Shown here: positions 16,214-24,824 of the stretch, piece after piece | How positions within the stretch are numbered: position 1 is the stretch's first letter | How the letters are laid out: every line of letters begins with the position of its first letter | NCBI RefSeq assembly: GCF_030209835.1 | Contig: NZ_JARVRF010000032.1 | Location: 1-64,000, forward strand | DNA from: Arthrobacter sp. efr-133-R2A-120 | Lineage (GTDB): Bacteria > Actinomycetota > Actinomycetes > Actinomycetales > Micrococcaceae | Length of the DNA: 64,000 bases | Direction of reading: 5' to 3' | Translations under genes and position numbers: made by a program | The notes under the pieces: model-generated | Database searches by the model: none | What the model was told of the DNA's origin: nothing | The model's input: the letters and a program-made list of their open reading frames with translations, nothing else

Positions 16214-17436
16214 TACATGCCTTCCAGGAGGATGGCGGCGCCCTGCCCGACGCCGATACACATGGTCGCGAGGCCGATCTTCCGGTCGGCGCCGCCCAGC
16301 TCGCGTTCCATGCGGCCCAGCAAGGTGATAGCGATACGCGAGCCGCTGGAACCGAGCGGATGCCCCAGGGAGATCGCGCCGCCGTCGAGGTTCACGATGT
16401 CCGGATCGAGGCCCAGACGCCGCATGCTCGCGAGCGATTGCGTCGAGAAGGCTTCATTGAGTTCGACGGCGCCAAGGTCACCGACCGTGAGTCCGGAACG
16501 GGCCAGGATCTTCTGGGAAGCCGGAACGGGGCCTATGCCCATGATTTCCGGTTCGCAGCCGGCCGAGCCGCCGTCGACGATGCGCGCCCGCGGGGTGAGG
16601 CCGAACTTTTCGATGGCAGCCTCGGACGCAACGATGATGGCGGACGCGCCGTCGTTGAGCGAGGAGGAGTTGCCCGCCGTGACAACGGAGCCGCCGGCAA
16701 CCACCGGGCGGAGCCCGGCGAGTACCTCCATGGTGGTTCCCTCGCGTGGGCCTTCGTCGGTGTCCACCACGGTTTCGCCCTTGCGGGTTTTCACAGTGAC
16801 TGGAACGATCTCTTCCTTGAAGCGGCCCCCGGCGATGGCAGCAAGGGCGCGTTCGTGGGAGCGGACGGCGAAGGCATCGGCATCCTCGCGGGAGATGCCG
16901 TCCACCCGGGCGACTTCCTCGGCCGTTTCCGGCATGGAATAGGTCATCTTGCCGCCGCGGGACAGCTCCCCCTTGGTGAACAGGGGGTTGGCGAAGCGCC
17001 AGCCGATGGATGTGTCGAAAATCTGGCCAGGCTTGGCGAAGGCAGTGGAGGGCTTCTCCTGAACCCAGGGGGCCCGGCTCATGGACTCGACGCCGCCCGC
17101 CACCACGATGTCCGCCGCACCGGCCTTGATCATGTGGCTGGCCATGATGATGGCGCTCATTCCGGAGGCGCAAAGGCGATTGACCGTGATGCCGGGGATG
17201 TGGAGGGGCAGTCCCGCGAGAAGGGTTGCCATGCGGGCGACGTTGCGGTTTTCCTCACCGGCGCCATTGGCGTTGCCCAGGATGACTTCATCAATGGAGT
17301 CAGGGTCGACGCCGGCACGAGCCACGGCTTCGCGGACCACGAGGGCTGCCAGGTCATCAGGCCGGACCGCGGAAAGCGCACCGCCATACCGGCCGACAGG
17401 GGTGCGGGCACCGCCAACAAGAAAAGCCTCGACCAT
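16213..17436 (-). CDS. paaJ: Acetyl-CoA acyltransferase (thiolase), PaaJ/PcaF type
   Basis: The 407-residue thiolase has the acylated Cys in 'VNRLCASGMSAI', the catalytic His in 'ISLGHPLGSSG', and the second Cys in 'ATMCIGVGQGAAILLE'. In phenylacetate catabolism PaaJ cleaves 3-oxoadipyl-CoA to succinyl-CoA and acetyl-CoA. ATG 17436, with a GAAGGATG site, gives the normal start 'MVEAFLVGGARTPVGRYGG'. It is the first gene of a three-gene operon whose promoter carries a paaZ-like operator. Beta-ketoadipate (PcaF) use is an alternative. Confidence 0.87.
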   Translation of the reverse strand: MVEAFLVGGARTPVGRYGGALSAVRPDDLAALVVREAVARAGVDPDSIDEVILGNANGAGEENRNVARMATLLAGLPLHIPGITVNRLCASGMSAIIMASHMIKAGAADIVVAGGVESMSRAPWVQEKPSTAFAKPGQIFDTSIGWRFANPLFTKGELSRGGKMTYSMPETAEEVARVDGISREDADAFAVRSHERALAAIAGGRFKEEIVPVTVKTRKGETVVDTDEGPREGTTMEVLAGLRPVVAGGSVVTAGNSSSLNDGASAIIVASEAAIEKFGLTPRARIVDGGSAGCEPEIMGIGPVPASQKILARSGLTVGDLGAVELNEAFSTQSLASMRRLGLDPDIVNLDGGAISLGHPLGSSGSRIAITLLGRMERELGGADRKIGLATMCIGVGQGAAILLEGM

Positions 17437-17476
17437 GAGAACATCCTTCGCGAAGGGAGCGGGGTCGGCGAATAAT

Positions 17477-17498
17477 TTACCGACCGTTCGTTCTATAA
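17477..17498. promoter_or_regulatory. PaaR/TetR-type operator before the thiolase operon
   Basis: TTACCGACCGTTCGTT and the following TCTATAA share the core CCGTTCG/CGAACGG and flanking TTAC with the operator before paaZ at 3413. The right half is more degenerate. It lies about 40 bp before the thiolase start. Two separated genes of one pathway with the same site suggest co-regulation. Confidence 0.6.
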
Positions 17499-17584
17499 AG
17501 ATTACACGGCGCCGCGCCACGGTCAACTGTCGCGCGATCAACCGTCACGTAGCCAACTCCCCGCATCGCGTGCCACTGCTCCGC

Positions 17585-18244
17585 TCAGATCACCCGGATA
17601 CCCAGGTGTCCGGCCAAAAGGGGTGCCAACAGGCTGAGCTGGTAATCATCGATGACCACGCCGGACAGTCCACCAAGTCCGTTGATCATCCGGAAGTCCG
17701 AGCCACGCAGGTCCACGTCCTTGAGCTTGGCCCCTGAGACATCCAGCGTCCCGATGGTGCAATCCTTGAGCACCATGCGCGTCGCGGTGCAGGCCCCGAG
17801 ATCGAGCTCGTTGATGATGCAGCCCGTGATCACCACGTCCGTGAGTTTGGATCCACGCAGGTTCAGGAAGTCCAGCTTGCCGCCGTCGATCTTTACCGAA
17901 TGCCAGGCTCCCTCGTACATTTCCGCCGAACCCCAGCGCGGGTTGCTGATCTCCACTTCACGCCACGAGGTGCGTGCAGCGGTAAACACCGGCGCGTAGG
18001 GCTCATTCAGGATGCAGTCCCGGAACGTAGCGCCGCGCAGCTGGGCTTCGTTGAAGGAGACTCCGTTGAATTCACACTCGATGAAATCCGCCCCGCTCAG
18101 CTCGGTTCCGTCGGCCACGGCGCGGGTGAGGCGGACGCCGTCGTACCGTTCGCCGCGCCGGAAATCCGGGGATGGATCGTCGCGGAGCTCGTCAAGCCTG
18201 ATCGGGGAAATCCGGGGCGCCGTCACCTTGGCGACCGCCGCCAT
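17585..18244 (-). CDS. Pentapeptide repeat protein
   Basis: The 219-residue protein is built of pentapeptide repeats (A/C-D/N-L/F-x-x). Examples are 'TELSGADFIECEFNGVSFNE', 'AQLRGATFRDCILNE', 'LNLRGSKLTDVVITGCII' and 'LDVSGAKLKDVDLRGSDF'. These form a right-handed quadrilateral beta-helix. Some such proteins protect DNA gyrase; most have no known function. ATG 18244 overlaps the preceding SRPBCC gene's stop by one base (TGATG), so the two are co-translated. Confidence 0.9.
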   Translation of the reverse strand: MAAVAKVTAPRISPIRLDELRDDPSPDFRRGERYDGVRLTRAVADGTELSGADFIECEFNGVSFNEAQLRGATFRDCILNEPYAPVFTAARTSWREVEISNPRWGSAEMYEGAWHSVKIDGGKLDFLNLRGSKLTDVVITGCIINELDLGACTATRMVLKDCTIGTLDVSGAKLKDVDLRGSDFRMINGLGGLSGVVIDDYQLSLLAPLLAGHLGIRVI

Positions 18245-18702
18245 CAGAGCGCCTCCGCTTTCGCCGCGATCTCCGCGAGATCCTTTGCGAGCGCCTTGCG
18301 CGTAATGCTCATCCCGAGCTTTCCGAAGGCGACCATCATGACCTTGCTGAAGAAAGTCGGCTTGAGGACCTCGGCGCCGAAGAACAACGCCAGTTCGGTC
18401 CCGCCGTCGCGCTCTTCCAGGGTGAAGCGGGTGGTGTAGTCCGCACCGCCCTGCCGGGCCTTGACCGTGGTCCCGCACGGAGGATCGCACTGGGAAACGT
18501 ACATTTCGACGGTTTCCTCCCTGCCCATCATGGCGCGGGTTTCCTTCCACCGCGTGCCCTCACCATATGGTCCCTCGCTAAGCATCTGAATGGCTTTGAC
18601 GCCGGAGAGCGTCTTGGCCGAGCCCGGAATATCGGAGATGACGGCCCACACTTTCTCCCGGGAGGCGTTGACGTGCTGGCTGAGAGTGGTGCTGTGGTCC
18701 AT
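18244..18702 (-). CDS. SRPBCC family (polyketide cyclase-like) protein
   Basis: The 152-residue START/Bet v1-like protein shows the N-terminal strand and helix 'INASREKVWAVISDIPGSAK'-like, 'EGPYGEGTRWKETRAMMG', and a long C-terminal helix, 'KPTFFSKVMMVAFGKLGM'. Such proteins bind hydrophobic ligands; the ligand here is unknown. It is upstream of and coupled to the pentapeptide gene. The start at 18702 gives 'MDHSTTLSQHVNA', close to the fold's first strand. Confidence 0.85.
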   Translation of the reverse strand: MDHSTTLSQHVNASREKVWAVISDIPGSAKTLSGVKAIQMLSEGPYGEGTRWKETRAMMGREETVEMYVSQCDPPCGTTVKARQGGADYTTRFTLEERDGGTELALFFGAEVLKPTFFSKVMMVAFGKLGMSITRKALAKDLAEIAAKAEAL

Positions 18703-18762
18703 GCATCGAGCCTAACTGCGACCGCCGACAAAGACACTTGCGCGGTCTGGCAGGATTGCACC

Positions 18763-19503
18763 ATGGTGCACATCGACTTGAGCGCGGACAGTGCGGCGGC
18801 AGGGGGTTCGCGGGCCCTGCAGGGGTACCTTGCCGAGCCCGACGGTGAGGGGCCGTTTCCCGGCGTCGTACTTATCCATGAAGCGTTCGGGCTCGACGAT
18901 GTGATGCGCGGCCACGCGGACCGGCTCGCCGCGGCCGGTTACTTGACGCTCGCCGTCGACCTCTACAGCGACGGCGGCGCGAGGCGCTGCCTCGTGGCGA
19001 CCATGCGCTCCCTGGGGTCGGGCACGGGCAGGGCATTCACGGATGTGTCCACGGCGCGGTCCTGGCTCCGCAACGATGCCCGGTGCACCGGAAAAGTGGG
19101 GGTCATCGGGTTCTGCATGGGAGGGGCGTTCGCCCTGCTCGCGGCCCATGACGACTTCGACGCCGCATCGGTCAACTATGGCCAATTGCCTCGGCACCTG
19201 GAGCAGGCTTTGGAAGGTGCATGCCCGGTGGTGGCCAACTACGGGGGCAAGGACCGGACGATGCCGGGAGCGGCCGCGAAGCTGGAGGCCGCGCTGACAA
19301 AACTCGGGATCGAGCACGACGTCAAGGAATTCCCGACGGCGGGCCACGCCTTCATGAACGACGTTCCGGTCGGGCCCCGGCCGCTGCGGCCATTGATGCG
19401 GGTGATGGGCATCAAACCCGATCCGGCCGCCGCCCCGGAAGCCTGGCAGCGTATCGAGGACCACTTCGCGAAGCACCTGAAGGGGTCATCAACTGCTCCG
19501 TAA
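18763..19503 (+). CDS. Dienelactone hydrolase family protein
   Basis: The 246-residue alpha/beta hydrolase has 'PGVVLIHEAFGLDDVMRGHADRLAAAGY' (residues about 28-55), the Cys nucleophile in 'VGVIGFCMGGAFALL', and the His in 'AGHAFMND'. The Cys in GFCxGG is typical of dienelactone hydrolases. The reading frame is open upstream, but ATG 18763 fits the family start. Its TAA at 19501 lies inside the stem of a palindromic repeat. The substrate may be a lactone from aromatic catabolism (inference). Confidence 0.9.
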   Translation: MVHIDLSADSAAAGGSRALQGYLAEPDGEGPFPGVVLIHEAFGLDDVMRGHADRLAAAGYLTLAVDLYSDGGARRCLVATMRSLGSGTGRAFTDVSTARSWLRNDARCTGKVGVIGFCMGGAFALLAAHDDFDAASVNYGQLPRHLEQALEGACPVVANYGGKDRTMPGAAAKLEAALTKLGIEHDVKEFPTAGHAFMNDVPVGPRPLRPLMRVMGIKPDPAAAPEAWQRIEDHFAKHLKGSSTAP

Positions 19504-19602
19504 CTGCCGTTCTGAGCACTCAAAACGGCAGTTACGGGGGCCCACGCCGGCGAGGGCCCCGGCCTGAGCTTGCGAAGGCTGGGAGCCGGTGGGGAGCAGT
19601 GG
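19500..19602. repeat. Palindromic repeat copy 6 with extended flank
   Basis: GTAACTGCCGTT (19500-19511) pairs with AACGGCAGTTAC (19524-19535) around a loop ending CACTCAA. The stem differs from the TTGTTGTCGTT copies but keeps perfect pairing. The tail at 19536-19602 matches the tail of the copy at 14481-14547. It overlaps the hydrolase stop and precedes the convergent permease. Confidence 0.8.
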
Positions 19603-19611
19603 ATTCTGGGA

Positions 19612-21090
19612 TTAGCTAAACAGCTCGCTCTTGGGTTCGTTGTTCTTGACCTTCTGCCAGCCGAGCCACAGCACCAGGGCGAAGAACGGGATGGTGGCCA
19701 AGGTCCAGAGGCCCAGGAGGAACACTTCGCCCGTGGCCTTGTCCGTCATGGTGTCCATGCCGATCAGGACGGTGATGGCCAACAGGGCAACCAGGCCGAC
19801 CCAGCTGGTCCACGGCGAACCCGGCATGGGGAGGCTGGAGACGTTGCCCTTCTTCTTGCGCAGCGCGATCTGGCTCGCGAAGATCGCTCCCCACGTGAAG
19901 ATGACCCCGATCGAAGCGGTGTTCAGCGCGAGGTCGAAGGCGTGCGAGCCACCCAGCCAAATGTTTAGCAGGATGCCCACGAGGTACACGGCGCCGATTG
20001 CCAGGATGGCCGCGTACGGCACGTGGCGGGTGGACATCTTGGTGAGCCACTTGGGGGCATGTCCATTGTTGGCCATGGTGCGGAAGATGCGGCCGATCGA
20101 GTACAGGCCCGAGTTGCATGAGGACAGCGCGGCGGTGATGACGATCATGTTCATGACGTCGCCCATCCACGGCAAGCCCATCTGGCCGAAGACCGTGACG
20201 AACGGAGAGGTGCCTGCGTGGTACTGGTCCGAGGGCAGGAGCATCGCCAGCAGGGTGACGGAACCGACGTAGAAAACCACAATGCGGATTACGACGGCGC
20301 GGATCGCCTTGGGCACTTCGCGTTCCGGGTTCTTCATCTCGCCGGCGGTGATGCCGACCAGTTCGATGGCGTTGTACGCGAAGATCACAGCATTGAGGAC
20401 CAGGATCATCACCAGTCCGCCCTTGGGGAACATACCGCCGTCGGCAGCGAAGAGATTCCCGACGGACGCGTGGCCGGTGCCGACCTGCGCGTTCGTGACC
20501 ACCATGAAGGTGCCCACGGCCAGGAAGATCAGGATCGCGGCAACCTTGAGGCAGGAAGCCCAGAATTCGAACTCACCGAAGGCCTTGACGCTGAACAGGT
20601 TCACTGCCACCAGCAGCACCAGTGCGGCGATGGCGGACAGTTCAACGGGAACATTCGGGAAGAAGAACTGGAAATACAGGCCGATGGCGATGAGTTCGGC
20701 GATGCCCGTCATGGCCCAGTTGATGAAATACATCCAACCGGAGAGGAAAGCGCCCTTTTTGCCGAACATTTCACCGGCGTAGCTGACAAAGGAGCCGGAG
20801 GTCTGGCGGTACATGATCAGTTCACCGAGGGCCCGCATCAGCAGGTAGGCGATGACGCCGGCGATGGCGTACGAGAAAATCAGGGCCGGCCCGGTGGAGG
20901 CGAGGCGTCCACCGGCGCCCATGAAGAGGCCGACACCGATCGCGCCGCCCATCGCGATCATCGTGACGTGGCGGCGGCTCAGGGTCTTCTGGTAGCCCTC
21001 GGCGCTGAGGTTTTCGGAAGTTGTAGCGGTACTGGGCGCAGCCAGGGTTCCCGGCTCACGCTGAAGGTCGGTTGTGGTGTTTTGAGGCAC
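19612..21090 (-). CDS. Amino acid permease (APC family, AnsP/GabP/CycA-like)
   Basis: The 492-residue transporter has 12 predicted membrane segments. The APC-family start is 'LSRRHVTMIAMGGAIGVGLFMGAG', followed by 'ALGELIMYRQTSGSFVSYAGEMFGK'. 'FAYNAIELVGITAGEMKNPEREVPKAI' matches the amino acid transporter signature. Proton symport of a neutral amino acid or GABA is likely; the substrate is not readable. It starts with GTG 21090, with AAGGAACAGCT upstream. It is monocistronic. Confidence 0.92.
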   Translation of the reverse strand: MPQNTTTDLQREPGTLAAPSTATTSENLSAEGYQKTLSRRHVTMIAMGGAIGVGLFMGAGGRLASTGPALIFSYAIAGVIAYLLMRALGELIMYRQTSGSFVSYAGEMFGKKGAFLSGWMYFINWAMTGIAELIAIGLYFQFFFPNVPVELSAIAALVLLVAVNLFSVKAFGEFEFWASCLKVAAILIFLAVGTFMVVTNAQVGTGHASVGNLFAADGGMFPKGGLVMILVLNAVIFAYNAIELVGITAGEMKNPEREVPKAIRAVVIRIVVFYVGSVTLLAMLLPSDQYHAGTSPFVTVFGQMGLPWMGDVMNMIVITAALSSCNSGLYSIGRIFRTMANNGHAPKWLTKMSTRHVPYAAILAIGAVYLVGILLNIWLGGSHAFDLALNTASIGVIFTWGAIFASQIALRKKKGNVSSLPMPGSPWTSWVGLVALLAITVLIGMDTMTDKATGEVFLLGLWTLATIPFFALVLWLGWQKVKNNEPKSELFS

Positions 21091-21290
21091 AGCTGTTCCT
21101 TGTGGGTTGAGGAGATACCGGCCCTGGCTTCACGCGCATCGGCACAGGCAATTCGAGCTTTCGGCCTGTTGGCACGTCGAATCAGTAGCGAAAACACGGA
21201 AGCGTCGAAGGTAAATCCGGCAAAACCATCGTACCCGGTGATTTCGGCGGAGCGTGACGCGGGCAACAAACAGGGCGCTACGCTGGACAC

Positions 21291-22019
21291 ATGGGCACCA
21301 TTCCGCCAGCCGGCAGGCTATACCGTTTCACGGGCTTGGACGCTGCGGCTTTCGGACTCTATGTGTCATTGGCGGCTGTTCTGAGCCTCGCCACCGCCCC
21401 GGTGACGGCTTTCGTGCAGCGGGTCTTTCCCGACCCCGCAACCGCCGTCTACGCCATCAACCTCGCCTTCTACGCTTCGGTCGGCCTCTTCGCAGTTGCG
21501 GCTGCGTGGCGCGTCATAGCCCGGGACCTCCTGATACTGGCCACACGTCCGTGGTTCACGCTCGCCATGATTCCGCTGTCCATCGTGGCGATGCTGATGA
21601 TCACCGCCATCCTGGTAACAGTCACCGGCTCGGCCAAGGAGTCGCAGAACCAGCTGGGGCTCCAGTCCTTGGTCCTGCAACTGCCGGCCTGGTTCGTGGT
21701 GCCTTTGCTAGTGGTGGTGGGTCCTTTCGTCGAGGAATACCTGTTCCGGCACCTGCTCATCGGCAAGCTGTCCCGTCGCGTCAATATCTGGCTATGTTGC
21801 GTTCTGTCCGTGGTTTGTTTCGCCGCCATCCACGTGGTGGGACGTGAGGGCCTGGTGCTTCCCGCCCTGGCGCCGTACCTCGGAATGGGAGTTGTCCTGG
21901 TGGCCGTCTACGTCTGGACCGGAAAGAACGTGATGTTCTCCTACTTCGTCCACGCTGCCAAGAACCTGTTGGCCGTCGTGCTGATCTACGCGATCCCGCC
22001 GCAACTCCTGGGCGGCTGA
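21291..22019 (+). CDS. CPBP family intramembrane metalloprotease
   Basis: The 242-residue membrane protein has the Abi/CAAX-protease (CPBP) motifs. Motif 1 is 'GPFVEEYLFRHLLIGKL' (EExxxR, residues about 145-150). Motif 2 is 'CVLSVVCFAAIHVVG', with the conserved His. Motif 3 is the Asn/His-bearing 'YFVHAAKNLLAVVL'. About seven or eight membrane segments surround them. Members process prenylated or other membrane peptides, and some give bacteriocin immunity. No peptide gene is adjacent, so its substrate is unknown. Confidence 0.9.
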   Translation: MGTIPPAGRLYRFTGLDAAAFGLYVSLAAVLSLATAPVTAFVQRVFPDPATAVYAINLAFYASVGLFAVAAAWRVIARDLLILATRPWFTLAMIPLSIVAMLMITAILVTVTGSAKESQNQLGLQSLVLQLPAWFVVPLLVVVGPFVEEYLFRHLLIGKLSRRVNIWLCCVLSVVCFAAIHVVGREGLVLPALAPYLGMGVVLVAVYVWTGKNVMFSYFVHAAKNLLAVVLIYAIPPQLLGG

Positions 22020-22061
22020 CCCAACCCCCCACCTGCCCAACCCACCCACCTGCCCAACCCA

Positions 22062-22127
22062 CCCAACTAGCTCGCAGTTGTTGTCGTTTTCAGCCCTCAA
22101 AACGACAACTAATGCGAGCTAGTTGGG
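22062..22127. repeat. Palindromic repeat, TTGTTGTCGTT family, copy 4
   Basis: The left arm CCCAACTAGCTCGCAG then TTGTTGTCGTTTT pairs with AAAACGACAAC, TAATGCGAGC and TAGTTGGG around CAGCCCTC. Before it, 22020-22061 holds a short run of CCCAACCCACCTGC-like units that may derive from the arm. It lies between CPBP and VOC genes. Confidence 0.85.
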
Positions 22128-22193
22128 TAACCCGGACTGGAACTGTCCGCTAGGCACTTCCGCGGCCACGCGCCGTCGTCGTAGGTTCAGTCC

Positions 22194-22631
22194 ATGGCAC
22201 TGAACTTTCAGGTAGTGATCGACTGCAAGAATCCGCATGACCTGGCCGATTGGTGGGCCGAAACGCTCGAGTGGATCGTGGAACCCCAGGACGAGGCATT
22301 CATCCGGTCCATGGTGGATCAAGGCTTCGCCGCGGAGGAAGAGACCACCACCCACAACGGCAAGCTCGTGTGGAAGGACGGAGCGGCCATTGGCCCGGCG
22401 GAGGACCAGGACAAGGACACCCGCAGGCGTTTCCTCTTCCAGACCGTTCCGGAGGACAAGACCGTCAAGAACCGCGTCCACTGGGACGTGCGACTGAACG
22501 GACAGGACAAGGACGAGGTCCGCGCCGCCCTCGAAGCGCGGGGCGCGAAATACCTGTGGACGGCCAAGCAAGGGCCGCACGAATGGCACACCATGGCCGA
22601 CCCCGAAGGCAACGAGTTCTGCATCAGCTAA
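22194..22631 (+). CDS. VOC family (glyoxalase-like domain) protein
   Basis: The 145-residue protein has the glyoxalase-like fold usual for this actinobacterial subfamily. It shows 'NFQVVIDCKNPHDLADWWAETLEW', a middle 'NRVHWDVRLNGQDKDEVRAALEARGA', and 'WHTMADPEGNEFCI' at the end. The Phe/His-rich positions suggest a metal or ligand pocket, but no activity can be assigned. It lies 21 bp before menB but is probably unrelated to menaquinone synthesis. Confidence 0.85.
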   Translation: MALNFQVVIDCKNPHDLADWWAETLEWIVEPQDEAFIRSMVDQGFAAEEETTTHNGKLVWKDGAAIGPAEDQDKDTRRRFLFQTVPEDKTVKNRVHWDVRLNGQDKDEVRAALEARGAKYLWTAKQGPHEWHTMADPEGNEFCIS

Positions 22632-22652
22632 GGGGATTACTAGACTCTGAGG

Positions 22653-23621
22653 GTGAGCAACGACTTCCCCGCCAAGGTATCCGACGTCTTTGACCCGTCG
22701 CGCTGGCGTACCGTGTCCGGTTTCGACGACTTCCAGGACATGACGTACCACCGGCAGGTCGAGCGGGACGCAGACGGCAAAGTAGCGAGGGACCTTCCTA
22801 CAGTCAGGATCGCCTTCAACCGTCCGGAGGTCCGCAACGCCTTCCGCCCCGGCACCGTTGACGAGCTTTACCGCGCCATGGACCACGCCCGGATGACCCC
22901 GGATGTCGCCACTGTGCTCCTCACCGGAAACGGCCCCTCTCCCAAGGACGGCGGCCATTCCTTCTGTTCCGGCGGGGACCAGCGGATCCGCGGCCGCGAC
23001 GGCTACCGGTACGTAGTACAAAAAACAGCAGACGGCGAGACGCAGGAGAGCATCGACCCTGCCCGGGCCGGCCGCCTGCACATCCTGGAAGTCCAGCGGC
23101 TCATGCGGACCATGCCCAAGGTGGTCATCGCCGTTGTGAACGGCTGGGCCGCCGGTGGCGGGCACTCACTGCACGTTGTCTCGGACCTCACTATCGCCTC
23201 CCGCGAGCACGGAAAGTTCAAGCAGACCGACGCCACTGTGGGAAGTTTCGACGCCGGCTACGGCTCGGCGCTGCTCGCCCGCCAGATCGGGCAGAAAGCC
23301 GCACGCGAGATCTTCTTCCTTGCCCGTGAATATTCCGCGGAGGACATGGTCCGCATGGGTGCAGTGAACGAAGCCGTGGACCATGAGCGGCTCGAGGAGG
23401 TCGCCCTGGAGTATGCCGCGGACATCGCGCGCCAATCCCCGCAGGCCATCCGCATGCTCAAGTTCGCCTTCAACCTCGCCGACGACGGCCTGGCCGGCCA
23501 GCAGGTGTTCGCCGGCGAGGCCACGCGCCTGGCTTACATGACGGACGAAGCCGCGGAGGGCAAGGAAGCCTTCCTCGAGAAGCGCGATCCGGACTGGTCC
23601 AACTTCCCTTACTACTTCTAG
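22653..23621 (+). CDS. menB: 1,4-dihydroxy-2-naphthoyl-CoA synthase
   Basis: MenB closes the naphthoquinone ring of menaquinone from o-succinylbenzoyl-CoA. The 322-residue crotonase has the MenB signature 'FCSGGDQRIRGRDGYRYV', 'VNGWAAGGGHSLHVVSDLTIASREHGKFKQTD', the catalytic-region Asp in 'GSFDAGYGSALLARQIGQ', and the C-terminal 'DWSNFPYYF'. It starts with GTG 22653. A close relative is the 315-residue mycobacterial MenB. It leads menB-menE-menA. Confidence 0.96.
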   Translation: MSNDFPAKVSDVFDPSRWRTVSGFDDFQDMTYHRQVERDADGKVARDLPTVRIAFNRPEVRNAFRPGTVDELYRAMDHARMTPDVATVLLTGNGPSPKDGGHSFCSGGDQRIRGRDGYRYVVQKTADGETQESIDPARAGRLHILEVQRLMRTMPKVVIAVVNGWAAGGGHSLHVVSDLTIASREHGKFKQTDATVGSFDAGYGSALLARQIGQKAAREIFFLAREYSAEDMVRMGAVNEAVDHERLEEVALEYAADIARQSPQAIRMLKFAFNLADDGLAGQQVFAGEATRLAYMTDEAAEGKEAFLEKRDPDWSNFPYYF

Positions 23622-23630
23622 GACTCGCCC

Positions 23631-24764
23631 GTGAACATCGATCCCGTTCTCAAAGCCCTGGCCGCCGCCCTCCACGACGAGGGACCCGCCGTCGAAATCA
23701 TCATCCCGGAAGACGGCACCCCGGTGGCCGTCCCCGTTGAAACGCCCGGATTCGAGGACGCCGCGGTAGTGGTCCGGACCTCCGGTTCCACCGGCACGCC
23801 CAAGGCCACGGTCCTTACAGTCGATGAGCTCGCTGCTTCTTCCATGGCCACGGCCATCGCGCTCCGAGGTGAGGGACAGTGGCTCCTGGCCCTGCCCCTG
23901 CAATACGTTGCAGGGGTCCAGGTGTTGGTCCGCTCGCTTTTCGCGGGCACCCGTCCGTGGGCCATGGACCTCTCGAATGGCTTCACTCCGGAGGCCTTCA
24001 CCGCCGCCGCCGAAGAACTGACCGACAAGATCCGGTTCACGTCCTTGGTGCCCACCCAACTGCAGCGGCTCCTGGACTCGCCCTCGCCGCAGACCCTCGC
24101 AGCCCTGCGCCGTTTCAACGCCATCCTCCTGGGCGGGGCACCTGCACCCGCCGCGCTGCTGGACGCCGCCAGGGAGGCCGGACTGAAGGTCGTGACTACC
24201 TATGGCTCGGCCGAGACGTGCGGCGGTTGCGTGTACGACGGAAGCCCGCTGGAGGGCGTCAGGGTCATGCTCGACGACGACGGTCGGGTCCTCCTGGGCG
24301 GCGACACGGTGGCTTCCGGTTACCTCGACGCTCCCGAGGCGACTGCCGAGGCATTCTTCGACGAGGCAGGTACCCGCTGGTACCGCACCAACGATCTCGG
24401 CGAGCTTGCCGATGACGGAACCCTCACAGTGTTGGGGCGCGCCGACGACGTCATCATCACCGGCGGCGTGAAAGCCTCCGCCGCGTTCATCCAGGCGGAG
24501 CTTGAAAAGTTCGACGGCGTCCAGGCGGCTTTCGTGGCCGGGGTGCCTTCCCGTGAGTGGGGCCAGGCGGTGGCCGCCTATGTTGCGGTCGAGGACAGTT
24601 CCCCGGAAGCCATCGCGGACTACAAGGCCCGCTGCCAGGAATCGCTAGGGACCCTCGCTCCCAAAACAGTGCTGACCACGGATGGCCTCATCATGCTCCC
24701 CAATGGAAAGCCTGACCGGCTGGCCATGATCGAGCTGCTCACCGAGGTGCATCAGGGAGAATAG
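23631..24764 (+). CDS. menE: o-Succinylbenzoate-CoA ligase
   Basis: MenE activates o-succinylbenzoate with CoA and ATP. The 377-residue enzyme is a short form of the AMP-binding family. It has the P-loop 'VVRTSGSTGTPKATVLT' (residues about 42-58), 'TYGSAETCGGCVYDG' (adenine motif), 'YRTNDLGELADDGTLTVLGRADDVIITGG' (hinge) and the catalytic Lys in 'MLPNGKPDRLAM'. The start is GTG 23631, 9 bp after menB. The short length is normal for actinobacterial MenE. Confidence 0.93.
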   Translation: MNIDPVLKALAAALHDEGPAVEIIIPEDGTPVAVPVETPGFEDAAVVVRTSGSTGTPKATVLTVDELAASSMATAIALRGEGQWLLALPLQYVAGVQVLVRSLFAGTRPWAMDLSNGFTPEAFTAAAEELTDKIRFTSLVPTQLQRLLDSPSPQTLAALRRFNAILLGGAPAPAALLDAAREAGLKVVTTYGSAETCGGCVYDGSPLEGVRVMLDDDGRVLLGGDTVASGYLDAPEATAEAFFDEAGTRWYRTNDLGELADDGTLTVLGRADDVIITGGVKASAAFIQAELEKFDGVQAAFVAGVPSREWGQAVAAYVAVEDSSPEAIADYKARCQESLGTLAPKTVLTTDGLIMLPNGKPDRLAMIELLTEVHQGE

Positions 24765-24824
24765 ACACGTCCTCCCTGACCGTCATTTGCCTTCCCCAAC
24801 GCGAAACAACACGAGGTACTGAAC

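Noticed and set aside
20218..21384. 388-residue plus-strand frame opposite the amino acid permease
   Set aside because: The composition is His/Asp/Gly-rich without any fold, and it covers a complete 12-helix transporter on the other strand.
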